NCBI GenBank assembly: GCA_903823665.1
Contig: CAIJTR010000060.1
Location: 1-64,000 of the forward strand
DNA: 64,000 nucleotides
Source of the DNA: an uncultured Rhodospirillales bacterium
Lineage (GTDB): Bacteria > Pseudomonadota > Alphaproteobacteria > Acetobacterales > Acetobacteraceae
Reading direction: 5' to 3'
The notes below the pieces were generated by a model. It was given only the letters and a program-made list of their open reading frames with translations. It was not told the origin of the DNA and searched no databases. The first letter of the stretch is position 1. The number at the start of each line of letters is the position of its first letter. Both the position numbers and the translations under genes were made by a program. This document shows, one piece after another, positions 1-12,925 of the stretch.

Positions 1-46
1 CCGGTGCAATCTGGTCGGCGCTAAGTTGCTCTAGAGTCATATGTTT

Positions 47-99
47 CTAGAGCACGAACTTTCGACCAGATGATTCCATCTGGTCGAAACGTGCTCTAG
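47..99. repeat. Long hairpin over the end of the DUF4337 gene
   Basis: A near-perfect inverted repeat. The outer arms CTAGAGCACG (47-56) and CGTGCTCTAG (90-99) and the inner arms at 60-72 and 77-89 are complementary, with only AAC (57-59) bulged and a four-base loop at 73-76. The stop codon of the minus-strand gene (96-98) lies inside it. It may end transcription, but no T-run follows. A diverged half copy (ATCTGGTCG at 9-17 and GCTCTAG at 28-34) lies just to the left, which suggests a dispersed palindromic element. Confidence 0.75.
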
Positions 100-686
100 G
101 CGACGCCCAGGGCCACCAGACCGGCATAAGCGGCGGCGCCAAAACCGAGCAGGGCTGCGATATAGGTCAGCGGTTTGGTTTTGGTGACCAGCGAGACTGA
201 GGCCAGCACGATGGAGATTTGCAGGCCGCCGGTGGCGCGTTCGAAATGGTGGTAGGCGTGGAAGGCTTCGTCTCGCTCAAGCTTTTCCGCGTCCGCCTTG
301 GCTGCGAGCTGCTTGCTGCCTTCGCCGCTTTTGGCATCGTCTGCCATCCGGTCTGCCTCGGCGCGGAGCGCTGCGATCCGGCTGCGAGTGGTGTCCGTCT
401 GTTCCGGCAGGCTTGAGATGACATCTGCCGAGGTGCTGTAGGTGGTGCGGCGGACGTTCTTGCCCTGCATGAAGGCGTAGGTGTCGCTGACGGATATGTG
501 GTGCGTGAGATAGGCATTCTGTGCTGCCTTCTCGCCCATATCCGAGAGTGCCAGACAGGCAGCGAGGGCTGCGATGAGGATCGCCACGTTGCGCGGGCCG
601 TTGCCGGCACCCTCTTCCTCGCCGTGATGGGCCTGGTGATGGGCGTGCTCTAGGCCGGATTTGGCCTGTTCGATGGTGTCGGACAT
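96..686 (-). CDS. DUF4337 family membrane protein
   Basis: Protein of 196 aa resembling the DUF4337 family, whose function is unknown. A His-rich N-terminus (HAHHQAHHGEE, about residues 14-24) is followed by a hydrophobic segment at about 33-47. A charged, probably helical middle (about 95-145) leads to two hydrophobic segments near 153-165 and 172-194. The middle would sit on one side of the membrane between anchors. The gene stands alone, with tRNA-Val behind its start. No catalytic motif is visible. The start ATG at 686 is supported by the family-like N-terminus rather than by a strong ribosome binding site. Confidence 0.7.
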   Translation of the reverse strand: MSDTIEQAKSGLEHAHHQAHHGEEEGAGNGPRNVAILIAALAACLALSDMGEKAAQNAYLTHHISVSDTYAFMQGKNVRRTTYSTSADVISSLPEQTDTTRSRIAALRAEADRMADDAKSGEGSKQLAAKADAEKLERDEAFHAYHHFERATGGLQISIVLASVSLVTKTKPLTYIAALLGFGAAAYAGLVALGVA

Positions 687-790
687 GGTGGCCCCCGGCT
701 GTTGCAGCCAGCTTATAGCATGGCCTGCACGTATGAGTCGCGCCGGTGCTTGGTCGATGTTACGACTTTATGACACTGACCGAGTCGATG

Positions 791-865
791 TGGTGGGCGC
801 GACAGGGATTGAACCTGTGACCTCTCCCGTGTGAAGGGAATGCTCTACCGCTGAGCTACGCGCCC
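791..865 (-). tRNA. tRNA-Val (anticodon CAC), CCA encoded
   Basis: The minus strand folds as a full cloverleaf. The acceptor is GGGCGCG pairing with CGCGCCC, the D arm is GCTC/GAGC, the anticodon loop is TTCACAC, and the T arm contains GGTTCAATCC. Positions 34-36 read CAC, which decodes GTG valine. The discriminator A is followed by encoded CCA (791-793). It is related to, but distinct from, the tRNA-Val(GAC) at 31573. Confidence 0.95.
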
Positions 866-962
866 GCACCGGGGAGGCGGCGTATTAGGTTTTGTGGCTG
901 TGGGTGTCAAGCAGCGACAGCGCAGTGAAGCAGCGCTGCAGCCGGCAAGGGGCGGGATCAGA

Positions 963-1817
963 ATGCGGGTTATCGTGATGGGCGTGCTGGGCGGGCTTGC
1001 GGCGCATGTGGCGCTGGCAGAGCCAGCGGCGGGCAGTGCTGCGATACCGGCAGCGGTGATGCGCGGCAGTGCCGAGGTGAGTTATCGCGGCTATGTGGCA
1101 GGTTTGCATGTGACCAACATGCGGGTGGGAGCCGAGCTCGGGCCGCAGGGTTATAAGGTGGGCATTGATTTCCATGTGGTTGGCATGGCGGGAACCCTGC
1201 TGCGGGCGCAGAACATGGCGTTGACCCAGGGCGGCTGGGACGGCAACAGGGCGGCACCGAAATCATACGAGAGCCAGGGTCAGTTTCGCGGCGCGCCACG
1301 TAAGATGCAGATCGAGTATCCGGATGGCCAACCGCATATCGTCGCCAGCATTTTGCCGGTGAGTGAGCCGCGCGAGCCGGTTCCTGAGGCGCTGCAGAAG
1401 GACACCATGGATGACCTCAGCGCCATTGCCCATCTGCTGCGCGCGGTTGCCATGACGGGGCGGTGTGAGGGGAAGGTGCAGTTGTATGATGGCCTTCGCG
1501 CCTCGGTTATTTCGGCGGTGACGGTGGGGATGGAGACGTTGCCGTTGGAGAGCCGGTCGAGCTTTTCCGGTCAGGCGTTGCGATGCGATCTGGAGGGTCG
1601 GCAGATTGCGGGTTTCCCGAAGGATGCTGGGCCGGACGACATGCTGCGGCGGGTGCAGCATTCCTCGGTTTGGATGGCACCGCTGGTGCCGGGAATGCCG
1701 CCGGTTCCGGTGCTGATGTCCATTGAGGTGCGGCTTTTGGGCCATATGACGATCTACGTGACCGACGCCCATGAGGGTGTGCGGATTGCGGAGTTCACCC
1801 CGAGGCCGGCGAAGTGA
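963..1817 (+). CDS. DUF3108 domain-containing exported protein
   Basis: Protein of 284 aa that begins with a short signal peptide (MRVIVMGVLGGLAAHVALA, cut near AEP). The rest resembles DUF3108 proteins, which are exported beta-rich proteins of unknown function common in Proteobacteria. The region with YRGYVAGLHVTNM near residue 45 is the typical start of that domain. I chose ATG 963 over an in-frame upstream start at 894 because it places the signal peptide at the N-terminus. The upstream extension would run into the space next to the tRNA. The gene is transcribed away from the tRNA and converges on the PEP-CTERM gene. Confidence 0.65.
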   Translation: MRVIVMGVLGGLAAHVALAEPAAGSAAIPAAVMRGSAEVSYRGYVAGLHVTNMRVGAELGPQGYKVGIDFHVVGMAGTLLRAQNMALTQGGWDGNRAAPKSYESQGQFRGAPRKMQIEYPDGQPHIVASILPVSEPREPVPEALQKDTMDDLSAIAHLLRAVAMTGRCEGKVQLYDGLRASVISAVTVGMETLPLESRSSFSGQALRCDLEGRQIAGFPKDAGPDDMLRRVQHSSVWMAPLVPGMPPVPVLMSIEVRLLGHMTIYVTDAHEGVRIAEFTPRPAK

Positions 1818-1822
1818 AAAGC

Positions 1823-1850
1823 GGGCTGCCGCCGCAATATCCGGCAGCCC
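1823..1850 (-). terminator. Terminator-like hairpin between convergent genes
   Basis: GGGCTGCCG (1823-1831) pairs with CGGCAGCCC (1842-1850) around a 10-base loop. On the minus strand the stem is followed by CGCTTTTC, a short T-run, so it best serves the PEP-CTERM gene ending at 1859. It also lies immediately after the DUF3108 stop and could serve both genes. Confidence 0.65.
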
Positions 1851-1858
1851 ATCTCATA

Positions 1859-3124
1859 TCAGGCACGGCGGCGGCGTAGCACCACGATACCAAGCCCCAC
1901 CAGACCAACCGCAAGGATTGGCATGGCACCGGGCTCCGGCACGGCAAAGACCGCGACGCAGCCGGTGGTGCAACCGGGGATGGCGGTGGTGGCACCGGTT
2001 GCCACGAACACCTCGCCCGAGACCGGATCGACCGCGACGGAATGGTCGTTCGATCCGATGGCCAGCGTCTGCACGGCCAGGGTGTTGCCGTCGATCACCC
2101 CCAACACCGGGCCGCCGGGCTGGAAGCGGGCGGCCTCGAAGAACACGTTGCGGGTTGCGTCATACGAGACCTGATCACCGCCGGCGATGCCCGCCACCAG
2201 CGTGAGGCTACCGGTACCGGTGGGGTCGAGCACAACGCTGTGGCCTACGGTGCCGTCACTGCAAGCAACCAGCATCGCAGCCCCAGCCCCTTGTGCGACC
2301 CCGGTGGGAGAGCAGCCACCGGTGAGGCCCATTGCGTTGAAGTCGTAGGTGTGCAGCAGGTTGCCGGTGGTGGCATCCAGCTCGATCACGCCGCCGGCCC
2401 CCGTGCCTGCCGCGTTGAACGCCGGCACCGCCACGAAGAAGGTGCCGCGCGCGGTGTTGAAGATGGTTGCTTCCACGCCGTTGCTGCCGACATTCGGATA
2501 GCCGCCGGTGCCATCGAGCAGGATGCTGCGGATGACGGCACCGGTGGCGTTGTTGACCAGTGTGACGAAGCCGGGGTTGGAGGCATTGTTGGCCGTCAGA
2601 ATGGTGTTGGCGGTGGGCGCGTAGGCCACGCCGTCAACGCGGTTGGGCGGGGTGGGCGTGCCGCTCACGGCGGTGGACGTAATGCGCGGGCTGCCCACCA
2701 CCGTGGTGCCGTTGCTGGCGAGGTTGAAGCTGAACAGAGTGCTCGGCCCGTTGCCTGCGATCAGCAGCTTGCCACCGCTGACGTTGGAGATGCTGATGCC
2801 GTTTGGCCCGGCATTGTCATTGCTGGGCGTGGCACCGGCGAACAGCCCGGACCCGATGCGCTCGACGTAGGTGTTGCTGGCGGCCGAGAACACGTCGATG
2901 CCGTTGTTCGACCGGTCGGTGAGGTAATAGAGCTGGGTGGATTGATCAAACGTTGCCAGATCATAGCCGCTGAAGGCCACGCCGGGGATGACGAGCGTCT
3001 GCTGATAGACATAATTCGATGCGGCCTGAGCCGGTGAGAAGACGGCGCTCGCGGCGACTACGGTGCCCAGCAGCACCGCGTGAATGGTGGAACGCGTTTT
3101 CGGCAGCATGAAACGATGGGCCAT
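1859..3124 (-). CDS. PEP-CTERM sorting-domain protein, probable beta-propeller
   Basis: Protein of 421 aa with an N-terminal signal peptide ending near PAQAASN (residue 35) and a typical C-terminal sorting tail. The tail is VPEPGA, a hydrophobic helix, then RRRRA, recognised by exosortase systems. Between them, about 350 residues show repeated short strands (DGVAYAPTANTI, SVAVDPVSGEVFVA), as in YncE- or NHL-like propellers. Six cysteines are present, including the CTTGC motif near the tail. A strong ribosome binding site (GGAGGGAGGTG) precedes ATG 3124. No exosortase or polysaccharide cluster is in the window, so the sorting machinery must be encoded elsewhere. The product is probably exported and held at the cell surface. 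Confidence 0.8.
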   Translation of the reverse strand: MAHRFMLPKTRSTIHAVLLGTVVAASAVFSPAQAASNYVYQQTLVIPGVAFSGYDLATFDQSTQLYYLTDRSNNGIDVFSAASNTYVERIGSGLFAGATPSNDNAGPNGISISNVSGGKLLIAGNGPSTLFSFNLASNGTTVVGSPRITSTAVSGTPTPPNRVDGVAYAPTANTILTANNASNPGFVTLVNNATGAVIRSILLDGTGGYPNVGSNGVEATIFNTARGTFFVAVPAFNAAGTGAGGVIELDATTGNLLHTYDFNAMGLTGGCSPTGVAQGAGAAMLVACSDGTVGHSVVLDPTGTGSLTLVAGIAGGDQVSYDATRNVFFEAARFQPGGPVLGVIDGNTLAVQTLAIGSNDHSVAVDPVSGEVFVATGATTAIPGCTTGCVAVFAVPEPGAMPILAVGLVGLGIVVLRRRRA

Positions 3125-3267
3125 TAAAGCACCTCCCTCCTGAGATTTTCTTCAGGTTACGTTCACGCTGTTGCCGGCCGCGCGCGCCGTCAAGTCACAA
3201 ACCCGGCATTGGCTGCTGAGGCGGTGATTTTAAAATGGATAATTGAAATAACAAAACGTTTAATTTA

Positions 3268-3296
3268 TTGACAAACGCATGTCGTCCATGCTTTAT
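3268..3296 (+). promoter_or_regulatory. Candidate sigma70 promoter of the unknown gene at 3305
   Basis: TTGACA (3268-3273), a 17-base spacer and CTTTAT (3291-3296). The expected start of transcription is about 3303-3305, at or next to the ATG at 3305. No Shine-Dalgarno sequence is visible, so the mRNA would be leaderless. The surrounding 3225-3275 is AT-rich. Confidence 0.5.
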
Positions 3297-3304
3297 CCTC
3301 GCCA

Positions 3305-3760
3305 ATGTCCTCTCGCCCTGATTCCCCGTCACCGTTGAGCCTGATTGCGCAAATTGGCGCGGTGGGCGGAGCTGTGCCCGGGTGGGATGCGATGGTTTGG
3401 TTGGTTCGGATGCTGATGGGGCTGGGTGTTCCGGTCTCTGAGGACAGTGTTTGGCCGGCTTTCATGGCGCTGATGCGGGAGATGGCCGAGGGCGAGTTCC
3501 CGCTGCGAGGTTGCGAGGTGACGCATTGGAGCGTTCAGCGCGGTCTGGCGCGGACGGATTTCGTCCGGATCTGCATCAAGGGCGCTGTTGGCACCTCGGG
3601 GATTCAGGACGGGATCACCATCACGATGGTGTACCTCCATGAGGAAAACGCGACGCTGCTGGCGTGGGTGCAGGGTGTGCGACCGGCGTGGGGCCGAGCT
3701 GTGGTGTTGCGTGCTGACGTCGCAAAACGGGTTTTGGGCTTCGGGGAAACTTGCGCCTAA
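3305..3760 (+). CDS. Unknown protein, paralogue of the gene at 33936-34427
   Basis: Protein of 151 aa that I cannot assign to a family. It shares with the 163-aa product of 33936-34427 an N-terminal block (SLIA-x-IGA-x-GGAV-x-G), a central block (G-x-F-x-x-RGCEV-x-x-W-x-x-x-RGL-x-R) and a TI-x-M-x-Y strand. Residues 28-45 are moderately hydrophobic. It is divergent from the PEP-CTERM gene and convergent with ligA across a dispersed repeat. The start has a plausible promoter immediately upstream but no ribosome binding site. Conservation of two spaced blocks in a second locus argues that it is a real gene. Role unknown. Confidence 0.6.
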   Translation: MSSRPDSPSPLSLIAQIGAVGGAVPGWDAMVWLVRMLMGLGVPVSEDSVWPAFMALMREMAEGEFPLRGCEVTHWSVQRGLARTDFVRICIKGAVGTSGIQDGITITMVYLHEENATLLAWVQGVRPAWGRAVVLRADVAKRVLGFGETCA

Positions 3761-3808
3761 TTCGTTGCGATATCGTAACGTAATTGACGTCCTTTGGGTT
3801 TCTCTCTC

Positions 3809-3904
3809 GTCATTGCGAGCCGCCGCTTGGCGGCGTGGCAATCCACAGTTGCGCCGCTTGACGATCTGGATTGCCACGGAGCGAAGGCGCTCCTCGCAAT
3901 GACG
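3809..3904. repeat. Dispersed palindromic repeat between convergent genes
   Basis: The arms CGTCATTGCGAG (3809-3820) and CTCGCAATGACG (3893-3904), with TGGCAATCCA (3836-3845) and TGGATTGCCA (3867-3876) nearer the centre, form a long imperfect hairpin. The left arm carries an internal stem, CGCCGC/GCGGCG. The arm sequence is that of a common alphaproteobacterial intergenic palindrome. It sits between an unknown gene and ligA, both of which end here. Confidence 0.8.
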
Positions 3905-3916
3905 GGGGGTGGTGGG

Positions 3917-7662
<3,746 letters not shown>

Positions 7663-7671
7663 TGGCGGCGG

Positions 7672-8526
7672 TCAGAAGATCGAGGGAAGATTGCGCTTGA
7701 AGAAGCCTGGCTTCTCATCCGACTCGGTGGTGCCGTGCACCTGCTCTCCCTGCACCTGCCCGGTCGCGATGAGGTCGTTGTAGCTGTTCTCATACCACTC
7801 GCTGCCGGGATAGTTGTGGCCGAGGACAGCGGCGGTTTTGCGAGCCTGATCGGGCAGGCCGAGCTTCAGATAGATCTCAGTGAGCCGGTGCAGTGCCTCG
7901 GGCACGTGGTTTGTGGTCTGGTAATCATCCACCACTCGTTGAAAGCGCCCTATGGCGGCGGTGTAGAGGTGTTGCTTCTCATAGTAACGGCCAACCTCCA
8001 TCTCCTTGCCAGCAAGGTGATCGCGGGCAAGGTCGATCTTGAGGCGAGCATCGCGGCCATAGGAACTGTCGGGGAAGCGGGTGACGACTTCCTGAAGCGC
8101 GGTCATGGCATCCTGTGTGCCTTTCTGGTCACGCTGGATATCGGCAATCTGCTCGTAATAACACAAGGCACGAAGATAATAGGCATAGGCGATATCACGG
8201 TTCGACGGATGCAACTGGATAAAGCGGTCAAGAACGCTGATCGCGTCGGTATAGTGATTGCGCAGATACTCGGTGTAGCCCTGCATCAGCTGCGAGTTCA
8301 CCGCAAAGCTAGAATACGGGTAGGTCTGCTCCAACCCGTCGAACTGCTTCACGGCCACGTCGTAATTCTTGCCGTTCAGCGCGTCGATACCCTTGCTGTA
8401 GATCTGCTCGGGGGGAACATTCGTCAGATCGACCGGCTTCTGCTCTGGCTCGAACAGCGAACAGCCGCCCAGTGCCAAGAGCATCAGCATAACAGGGACG
8501 GGACGTGGCAGGAACAAGTCGATCAC
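7672..8526 (-). CDS. bamD: Outer-membrane assembly lipoprotein BamD
   Basis: Protein of 284 aa with a lipoprotein signal and lipobox LGGC (Cys22). It is followed by TPR-type helices (for example GKNYDVAVKQFDGLEQTYPYS and HYTDAISVLDRFIQLHPSN) typical of BamD/ComL. BamD is an essential part of the Bam complex that folds beta-barrel proteins into the outer membrane. Length and the tandem TPR arrangement fit the family. It follows lpxC with a 76-base gap and precedes recN closely, an order common in alphaproteobacteria. Confidence 0.95.
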   Translation of the reverse strand: MIDLFLPRPVPVMLMLLALGGCSLFEPEQKPVDLTNVPPEQIYSKGIDALNGKNYDVAVKQFDGLEQTYPYSSFAVNSQLMQGYTEYLRNHYTDAISVLDRFIQLHPSNRDIAYAYYLRALCYYEQIADIQRDQKGTQDAMTALQEVVTRFPDSSYGRDARLKIDLARDHLAGKEMEVGRYYEKQHLYTAAIGRFQRVVDDYQTTNHVPEALHRLTEIYLKLGLPDQARKTAAVLGHNYPGSEWYENSYNDLIATGQVQGEQVHGTTESDEKPGFFKRNLPSIF

Positions 8527-8602
8527 CGGGCGGCTATGGAGCGCGGTCTATAGCACAGTGTGGCTGTAGGCGAAGCCCCGCCGATGAAGCGTTGTCGTGT
8601 GA

Positions 8603-9562
8603 TCAGGCTGCTGCCGAAAGCGGCTGCCAGATCGGATTGCTCGCAGTATCGTCGACGACCAAACGCCAGTTGGCGTCGTCGGCGAACAACGCCAGCAGAA
8701 GCTGGTTGTTCAGCGCATGACCTGTCCGATTTGCCACGAATCGGGCGCAGAGTGGGCTGCCGGCCAATGCCAGATCGCCTACTGCATCGAGCAGCTTGTG
8801 ACGAACGAACTCGTCAGATACGCGCAGGCCGGTTGGGTTCAGCACCCTGGCACCATCAACGACTATTGCATTGTTCAAGCTGCCGCCGAGTGCGAGGCCG
8901 GCGGCGCGCAGGGCTTCCACTTCGTGGGCCTGCGTGAAGGTGCGGCAATAAGACAGTTCAGTGCGGAAGGTTTCTGGCGAGAAATGTATCGAAAGGGCCT
9001 GCTTGCCGATGGCGGCAGCGTCAAAATCAATCGACAGCGCCATGTCAAAGCCATCAACATATGGCCGAAGCTCAGCGAAAGCTGCGCCGTTTTCGACGCG
9101 AACTGTACGCAGAACTTCGATACGCGCAGTGCTCGCATCCTGTTCTACGATGCCCGCACAGTCGATCAAAAAAACGAAACTGGCGGCCGAACCGTCAAGG
9201 ATCGGCACTTCCGGCCCATCAACCTCAATAAGTAGATTGTCGATACCGCAACCTGCCAAGGCCGCAAGGAGATGCTCGACGGTGCTCACCCGGCACTCGC
9301 GGCGCACCGGATCGCCAATGACCGTGCAAAGCCGAGTGTCGACGACGTGATCGTGCCGCGCGGGGATATCAATGGCACCAAGAGTTGGGTCGAGATCGAT
9401 GCGGCGGAACGTGATGCCATTACCAGCAGGGAGGGGCACTAGATTGAGCCGGATCTTTTTGCCGCTGTGCAAACCCACGCCCACGCACCCAATCGACGAA
9501 GCGATCGTGCGCTGCGTGCGGGAGGTGGTTTGCAGAGTAAGGCCGTGAGGCATACCGTCCAT
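8603..9562 (-). CDS. lpxC: UDP-3-O-acyl-N-acetylglucosamine deacetylase
   Basis: Protein of 319 aa that catalyses the committed step of lipid A synthesis. The zinc-site motifs are clear: STVEHLLAAL, then EFVRHKLLDAVGDLAL with the second His and the Asp, and the catalytic His in NRTGHALNNQL. The N-terminus has the LpxC start QRTIASSIGCVGVGLHSGK. It follows ftsZ after a terminator and a gap of about 284 bases, so it probably has its own promoter, though no clean one is visible. ATG 9562 is used; an in-frame ATG (residue 4) is a possible alternative. Confidence 0.96.
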   Translation of the reverse strand: MDGMPHGLTLQTTSRTQRTIASSIGCVGVGLHSGKKIRLNLVPLPAGNGITFRRIDLDPTLGAIDIPARHDHVVDTRLCTVIGDPVRRECRVSTVEHLLAALAGCGIDNLLIEVDGPEVPILDGSAASFVFLIDCAGIVEQDASTARIEVLRTVRVENGAAFAELRPYVDGFDMALSIDFDAAAIGKQALSIHFSPETFRTELSYCRTFTQAHEVEALRAAGLALGGSLNNAIVVDGARVLNPTGLRVSDEFVRHKLLDAVGDLALAGSPLCARFVANRTGHALNNQLLLALFADDANWRLVVDDTASNPIWQPLSAAA

Positions 9563-9782
9563 CGAGTCTTTTCCCCGAGGGCACCTGATCCGAGCAGACC
9601 TGGAGCCGTTTGTTACCGGACCGATAGCGGCGCGTCCGATGATGACAACTTAAGGGTGCTTGACGGCTCGGGCCAGTCAATCATTATTTCCAAATATTTC
9701 GACGCAAGTCATTGATTGTAAAATACTTTGGATATCACATGGCGTTACATACAGACATATTCGCGCTGCGCTGCAACGTCGC

Positions 9783-9824
9783 AAAAACAACCCCTGCTGT
9801 CCCCTAGTTATGGGACAACAGGGG
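9783..9824 (-). terminator. Rho-independent terminator of the dcw operon after ftsZ
   Basis: On the minus strand CCCCTG-TTGTCCC and GGGACAGCAGGGG (complementary to 9791-9803 and 9812-9824, with one mismatch) form a stem with an 8-base loop. TTGTTTTTG follows directly. It begins 23 bases beyond the ftsZ stop and would separate the dcw operon from lpxC. The remaining 9563-9782 is an AT-richer leader in which I see no gene. Confidence 0.85.
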
Positions 9825-9846
9825 GCCTGTTAGCCACGCCAAGGAT

Positions 9847-11550
9847 TTACGATTGGCGGCGAAGGAATGCAGGGATCTCAATGCCAATTTCGTCCCCACC
9901 GGACGGGCGGACATGCGCCCGTGCCTGCTCAGGTTCGCGTGATGGCGATGCATATTGCGGCTCGGCGCGCGGAGTGGGCTGCTCAGATTGGGTTTCTGTC
10001 ATGTGACCACGAATGGCACCAGTCACGATACCAAACAGGCTCTTGCGCTGGCTAGGAGCGGCAGAAGGCTCCGCCACTATTGCCGGACGTACCGCCTGTG
10101 GCTTTGGCTCCGCTGCACGAGGGGTGGAGCGGGGTGGGGGGGCCTGTGGCCGGAGCGGCTGCTTTAGATGGGCCGGAATAGCGCGTGGCGGCAGCGGCGG
10201 TTCGTCCAGATCAAACCCAGCGGTAGGGTTAATTTCCGTTAGGCTGGAAACAGACAAGTTTGGCTCTGGCTGAAGCAGCGCACTGGGACGTACTGGTGAC
10301 TGCACCACGCGGGACATCGGAGCCGCTACAGGTGACGGTGCCGCATTCGGTTGGCTGATTGCGCGATTGGGTGCAGCCGGTGCCGCACGAACAACTTGCT
10401 CGCGTGCAACGGCCGGTGCCAGGCTACGTGGTGCCGGCATGGCATTGCCCTGCGGTGCCTGCGTGACGTTGGCCTGAACCTGCTGGTTTGCCTGATGCTG
10501 TGCAACGGCATTCGCCATCGGCATCACGCTGCCGCCACCAACGGCAACCAGGGTGGGACGCTCCACATGCTTGGTGAGGGCGTTCTCGATGCCCGTGGCC
10601 ACAACCGATACGCGGATGCGACCATTCAGCGTTTCGTCGATGGCCGAGCCGAAGATGATGTTCGCCTCGTCGTCCACTTCCTGGCGGATGCGGTTGGCGG
10701 CTTCATCAACCTCGAACAGCGTGAGGTCTTCACCACCGGTGATGTTGATGAGAAGGCCGCGTGCACCGGACATCGACGTGTCCTCAAGCAGCGGATTGGA
10801 GATGGCAAGCTCGGCAGCGCGCAGTGCACGGCCTTCACCGTCAGCCTCGCCCGTGCCCATCATCGCCTTGCCCATTTCCGCCATGACGGTGCGGATATCT
10901 GCGAAATCGAGGTTCACCATGCCAGGTGCAACCATCAGATCAGTCACGCCGCGCACACCCATATAGAGCACGTTGTCGGCCATCTTGAACGCTTCCTTGA
11001 AGCCAGTGCGTTCATTCGACAGACGGAACAGGTTTTGGTTGGGAATGACAATCAGCGTGTCAACCCATTGCTGCAGCTCGTCTATTCCTTGCTCAGCAGC
11101 ACGCGCGCGGCGAGCACCCTCAAACGTAAAGGGTTTGGTCACAACGCCAACCGTCAGGATGCCGCGCTCACGAGCCATGCGTGCGATCACCGGTGCAGCT
11201 CCCGTACCAGTGCCGCCGCCCATGCCTGCGGTGATGAACACCATATGAGCGCCATCAAGGTGACGATACACCTCATCCATCGCTTCTTCGGCAGCAGCAC
11301 GACCGATTTCCGGCTTTGCTCCTGCACCAAGGCCCTGGGTCAGATGCGGCCCAAGCTGAATGCGCCGATCCGCGCGCGCATTTTGCAGCGACTGCGCATC
11401 AGTGTTTGCAACGACAAAGTCCACGCCCTTCAGGTCGAGCGAAATCATGGTGTTCACAGCATTTGTGCCACCGCCACCGACCCCGATGACTGTGATACGC
11501 GGCGTGAAATCTGTATGCATCTGCTGCGGAATGGTCAGGTTCAAGGTCAC
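9847..11550 (-). CDS. ftsZ: Cell division GTPase FtsZ
   Basis: Protein of 567 aa; it polymerises into the Z ring at midcell. The tubulin signature GGGTGTGA lies at about residue 108 and [10 protein letters not shown] at about 23. The globular core ends near residue 330. A long linker rich in Pro, Ala and Gln follows, and the C-terminal peptide IPAFLRRQS is the site used by FtsA. The GTG start at 11550 is preceded by GGGAGGAG at good spacing. An ATG 10 codons later is a weaker choice, and the open frame extending to 11856 overlaps ftsA. It is last in the dcw operon, 58 bases after ftsA. Confidence 0.97.
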   Translation of the reverse strand: MTLNLTIPQQMHTDFTPRITVIGVGGGGTNAVNTMISLDLKGVDFVVANTDAQSLQNARADRRIQLGPHLTQGLGAGAKPEIGRAAAEEAMDEVYRHLDGAHMVFITAGMGGGTGTGAAPVIARMARERGILTVGVVTKPFTFEGARRARAAEQGIDELQQWVDTLIVIPNQNLFRLSNERTGFKEAFKMADNVLYMGVRGVTDLMVAPGMVNLDFADIRTVMAEMGKAMMGTGEADGEGRALRAAELAISNPLLEDTSMSGARGLLINITGGEDLTLFEVDEAANRIRQEVDDEANIIFGSAIDETLNGRIRVSVVATGIENALTKHVERPTLVAVGGGSVMPMANAVAQHQANQQVQANVTQAPQGNAMPAPRSLAPAVAREQVVRAAPAAPNRAISQPNAAPSPVAAPMSRVVQSPVRPSALLQPEPNLSVSSLTEINPTAGFDLDEPPLPPRAIPAHLKQPLRPQAPPPRSTPRAAEPKPQAVRPAIVAEPSAAPSQRKSLFGIVTGAIRGHMTETQSEQPTPRAEPQYASPSREPEQARAHVRPSGGDEIGIEIPAFLRRQS

Positions 11551-11608
11551 GGGGTTTCTCCTCCCAGAGAGATCGTTTCTACGTGGCATTTCCGATTCGT
11601 CAGCATTC

Positions 11609-12925
11609 CTACGTGCGATCACGCAAAAAATTGACGATCCGGCGCAATATTCCGCCGGGGCGATCAGAATCGATATCGATGTCCATGGCCGTGCGGCCCT
11701 CTCCCGAGGCCCACGAAAGCAGGCCGACGGAAGTGGCAAACGCAGGGCCCGCGGCCGACTCGGGCAGGCCTCGGAGTGATGTTGGGCGACCCACACGAAC
11801 CTGACGGTCAAGGATCGTGGCAGCCATTTCGCGAACGCCTTGCAACTGGCTGGCACCGCCGGTCAGCACCACGCGATGGCCTGCTATTGAGCCGAAGCCT
11901 TCGAGTCGTTCACGCACCATCTCGAATGTCTCTTCGAGCCTTGGGATGATGATGCCCACCACCGCCTTACGCGGCACCTTGGCAATCTGATGTTCGGCCT
12001 CACCGACGAGCTTCACCGGAAGCATCTCACGCTCGTCGTCGGGGCTCGATTGTGCGCTGCCGAACAATGTTTTCAGGCGTTCAGCATGCGCAACGGGCGT
12101 TGAGAGCAGACGGGCGATGTCGTTGGTCACATGCTGTCCACCAATCGGCAACTGACACGTGTGCAGCAACTGGCCCTCAGCGAACACCGCCATGCCTGTC
12201 GTGCCGCCGCCCATGTCGAGCACTGTGGCACCAAGCTGCTTTTCGTCTTCCACTAATGTGGCAATACCCGCAGCCATCGGCGCAGATACCAGCGCGGTGA
12301 TGCCAAGATCGCAACGCTGCAAACAGGCCTGCAGAGTGCGCAGTGCGCTGTGCGTAGCGTCGATGACATGCATACGGGCACTCAATGTATCGCAAAACAG
12401 CCCTCGCGGATCGTCAACGCCCATTGTATCGTCCGCCGCGAAATTCAGCGGCATGGCGTGGATGATCTGACGACCGTCGGAAGCGGCGCGGGCGCGGCCT
12501 TCCAGCAGTACGCGACGCACGTCCATTTCTGTCACCGCGCGCCCGCCAACCGGCCAGCGCACGTTGAACAGGCGGCTTTCCGGCTGGCCACAAGAGAGAT
12601 TTACCGTGACGGCGCGAAGCCGCGTATCAGCCATTTCCTCCGCAGCCCCAACGGCTGCACGAATGGCACGTTCGGCCTGCTCGATATCCACGATGCCACC
12701 TGCGCGAACACCCTGGCCACGTTGCCAGCCGAAACCAAGCACGCGCGGCGTTCCATCTGATTCGACCCGGCCGATGATGCACGCGATCTTTGTTGTTCCG
12801 ATATCAAGAATTCCGAACGGCCCAGACGGACGTGGTCCCCCGCGCGGACGGGCGCGTGGCTCTGGTTGATCTGGCAAAATCTGGTTGGCGGAGCGTGTGG
12901 CACTGCCGGGTGAGATGGCGTTCAT
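11609..12925 (-). CDS. ftsA: Cell division protein FtsA
   Basis: Protein of 438 aa of the actin-like FtsA family that tethers FtsZ to the membrane. Nucleotide-binding motifs are [13 protein letters not shown] (about residue 42) and [14 protein letters not shown] (about 243). The SHS2 insertion domain follows the first. The C-terminus ends in a short amphipathic segment ([14 protein letters not shown]) that fits the membrane-targeting helix. A Pro/Arg-rich N-terminal extension of about 38 residues precedes the core. The start overlaps the ftsQ stop by 4 bases. Confidence 0.95.
   Translation of the reverse strand: MNAISPGSATRSANQILPDQPEPRARPRGGPRPSGPFGILDIGTTKIACIIGRVESDGTPRVLGFGWQRGQGVRAGGIVDIEQAERAIRAAVGAAEEMADTRLRAVTVNLSCGQPESRLFNVRWPVGGRAVTEMDVRRVLLEGRARAASDGRQIIHAMPLNFAADDTMGVDDPRGLFCDTLSARMHVIDATHSALRTLQACLQRCDLGITALVSAPMAAGIATLVEDEKQLGATVLDMGGGTTGMAVFAEGQLLHTCQLPIGGQHVTNDIARLLSTPVAHAERLKTLFGSAQSSPDDEREMLPVKLVGEAEHQIAKVPRKAVVGIIIPRLEETFEMVRERLEGFGSIAGHRVVLTGGASQLQGVREMAATILDRQVRVGRPTSLRGLPESAAGPAFATSVGLLSWASGEGRTAMDIDIDSDRPGGILRRIVNFLRDRT

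Noticed and set aside
9563-9782. Promoter for lpxC
   Set aside because: TTGACT and several TTG elements are present, but none has a convincing -10 element at the right distance, so no site is listed.
10351-11634. Plus-strand open frame of 427 codons opposite ftsZ
   Set aside because: It is a shadow of ftsZ in high-GC DNA. No domain is recognisable, and ftsZ fully explains the region.
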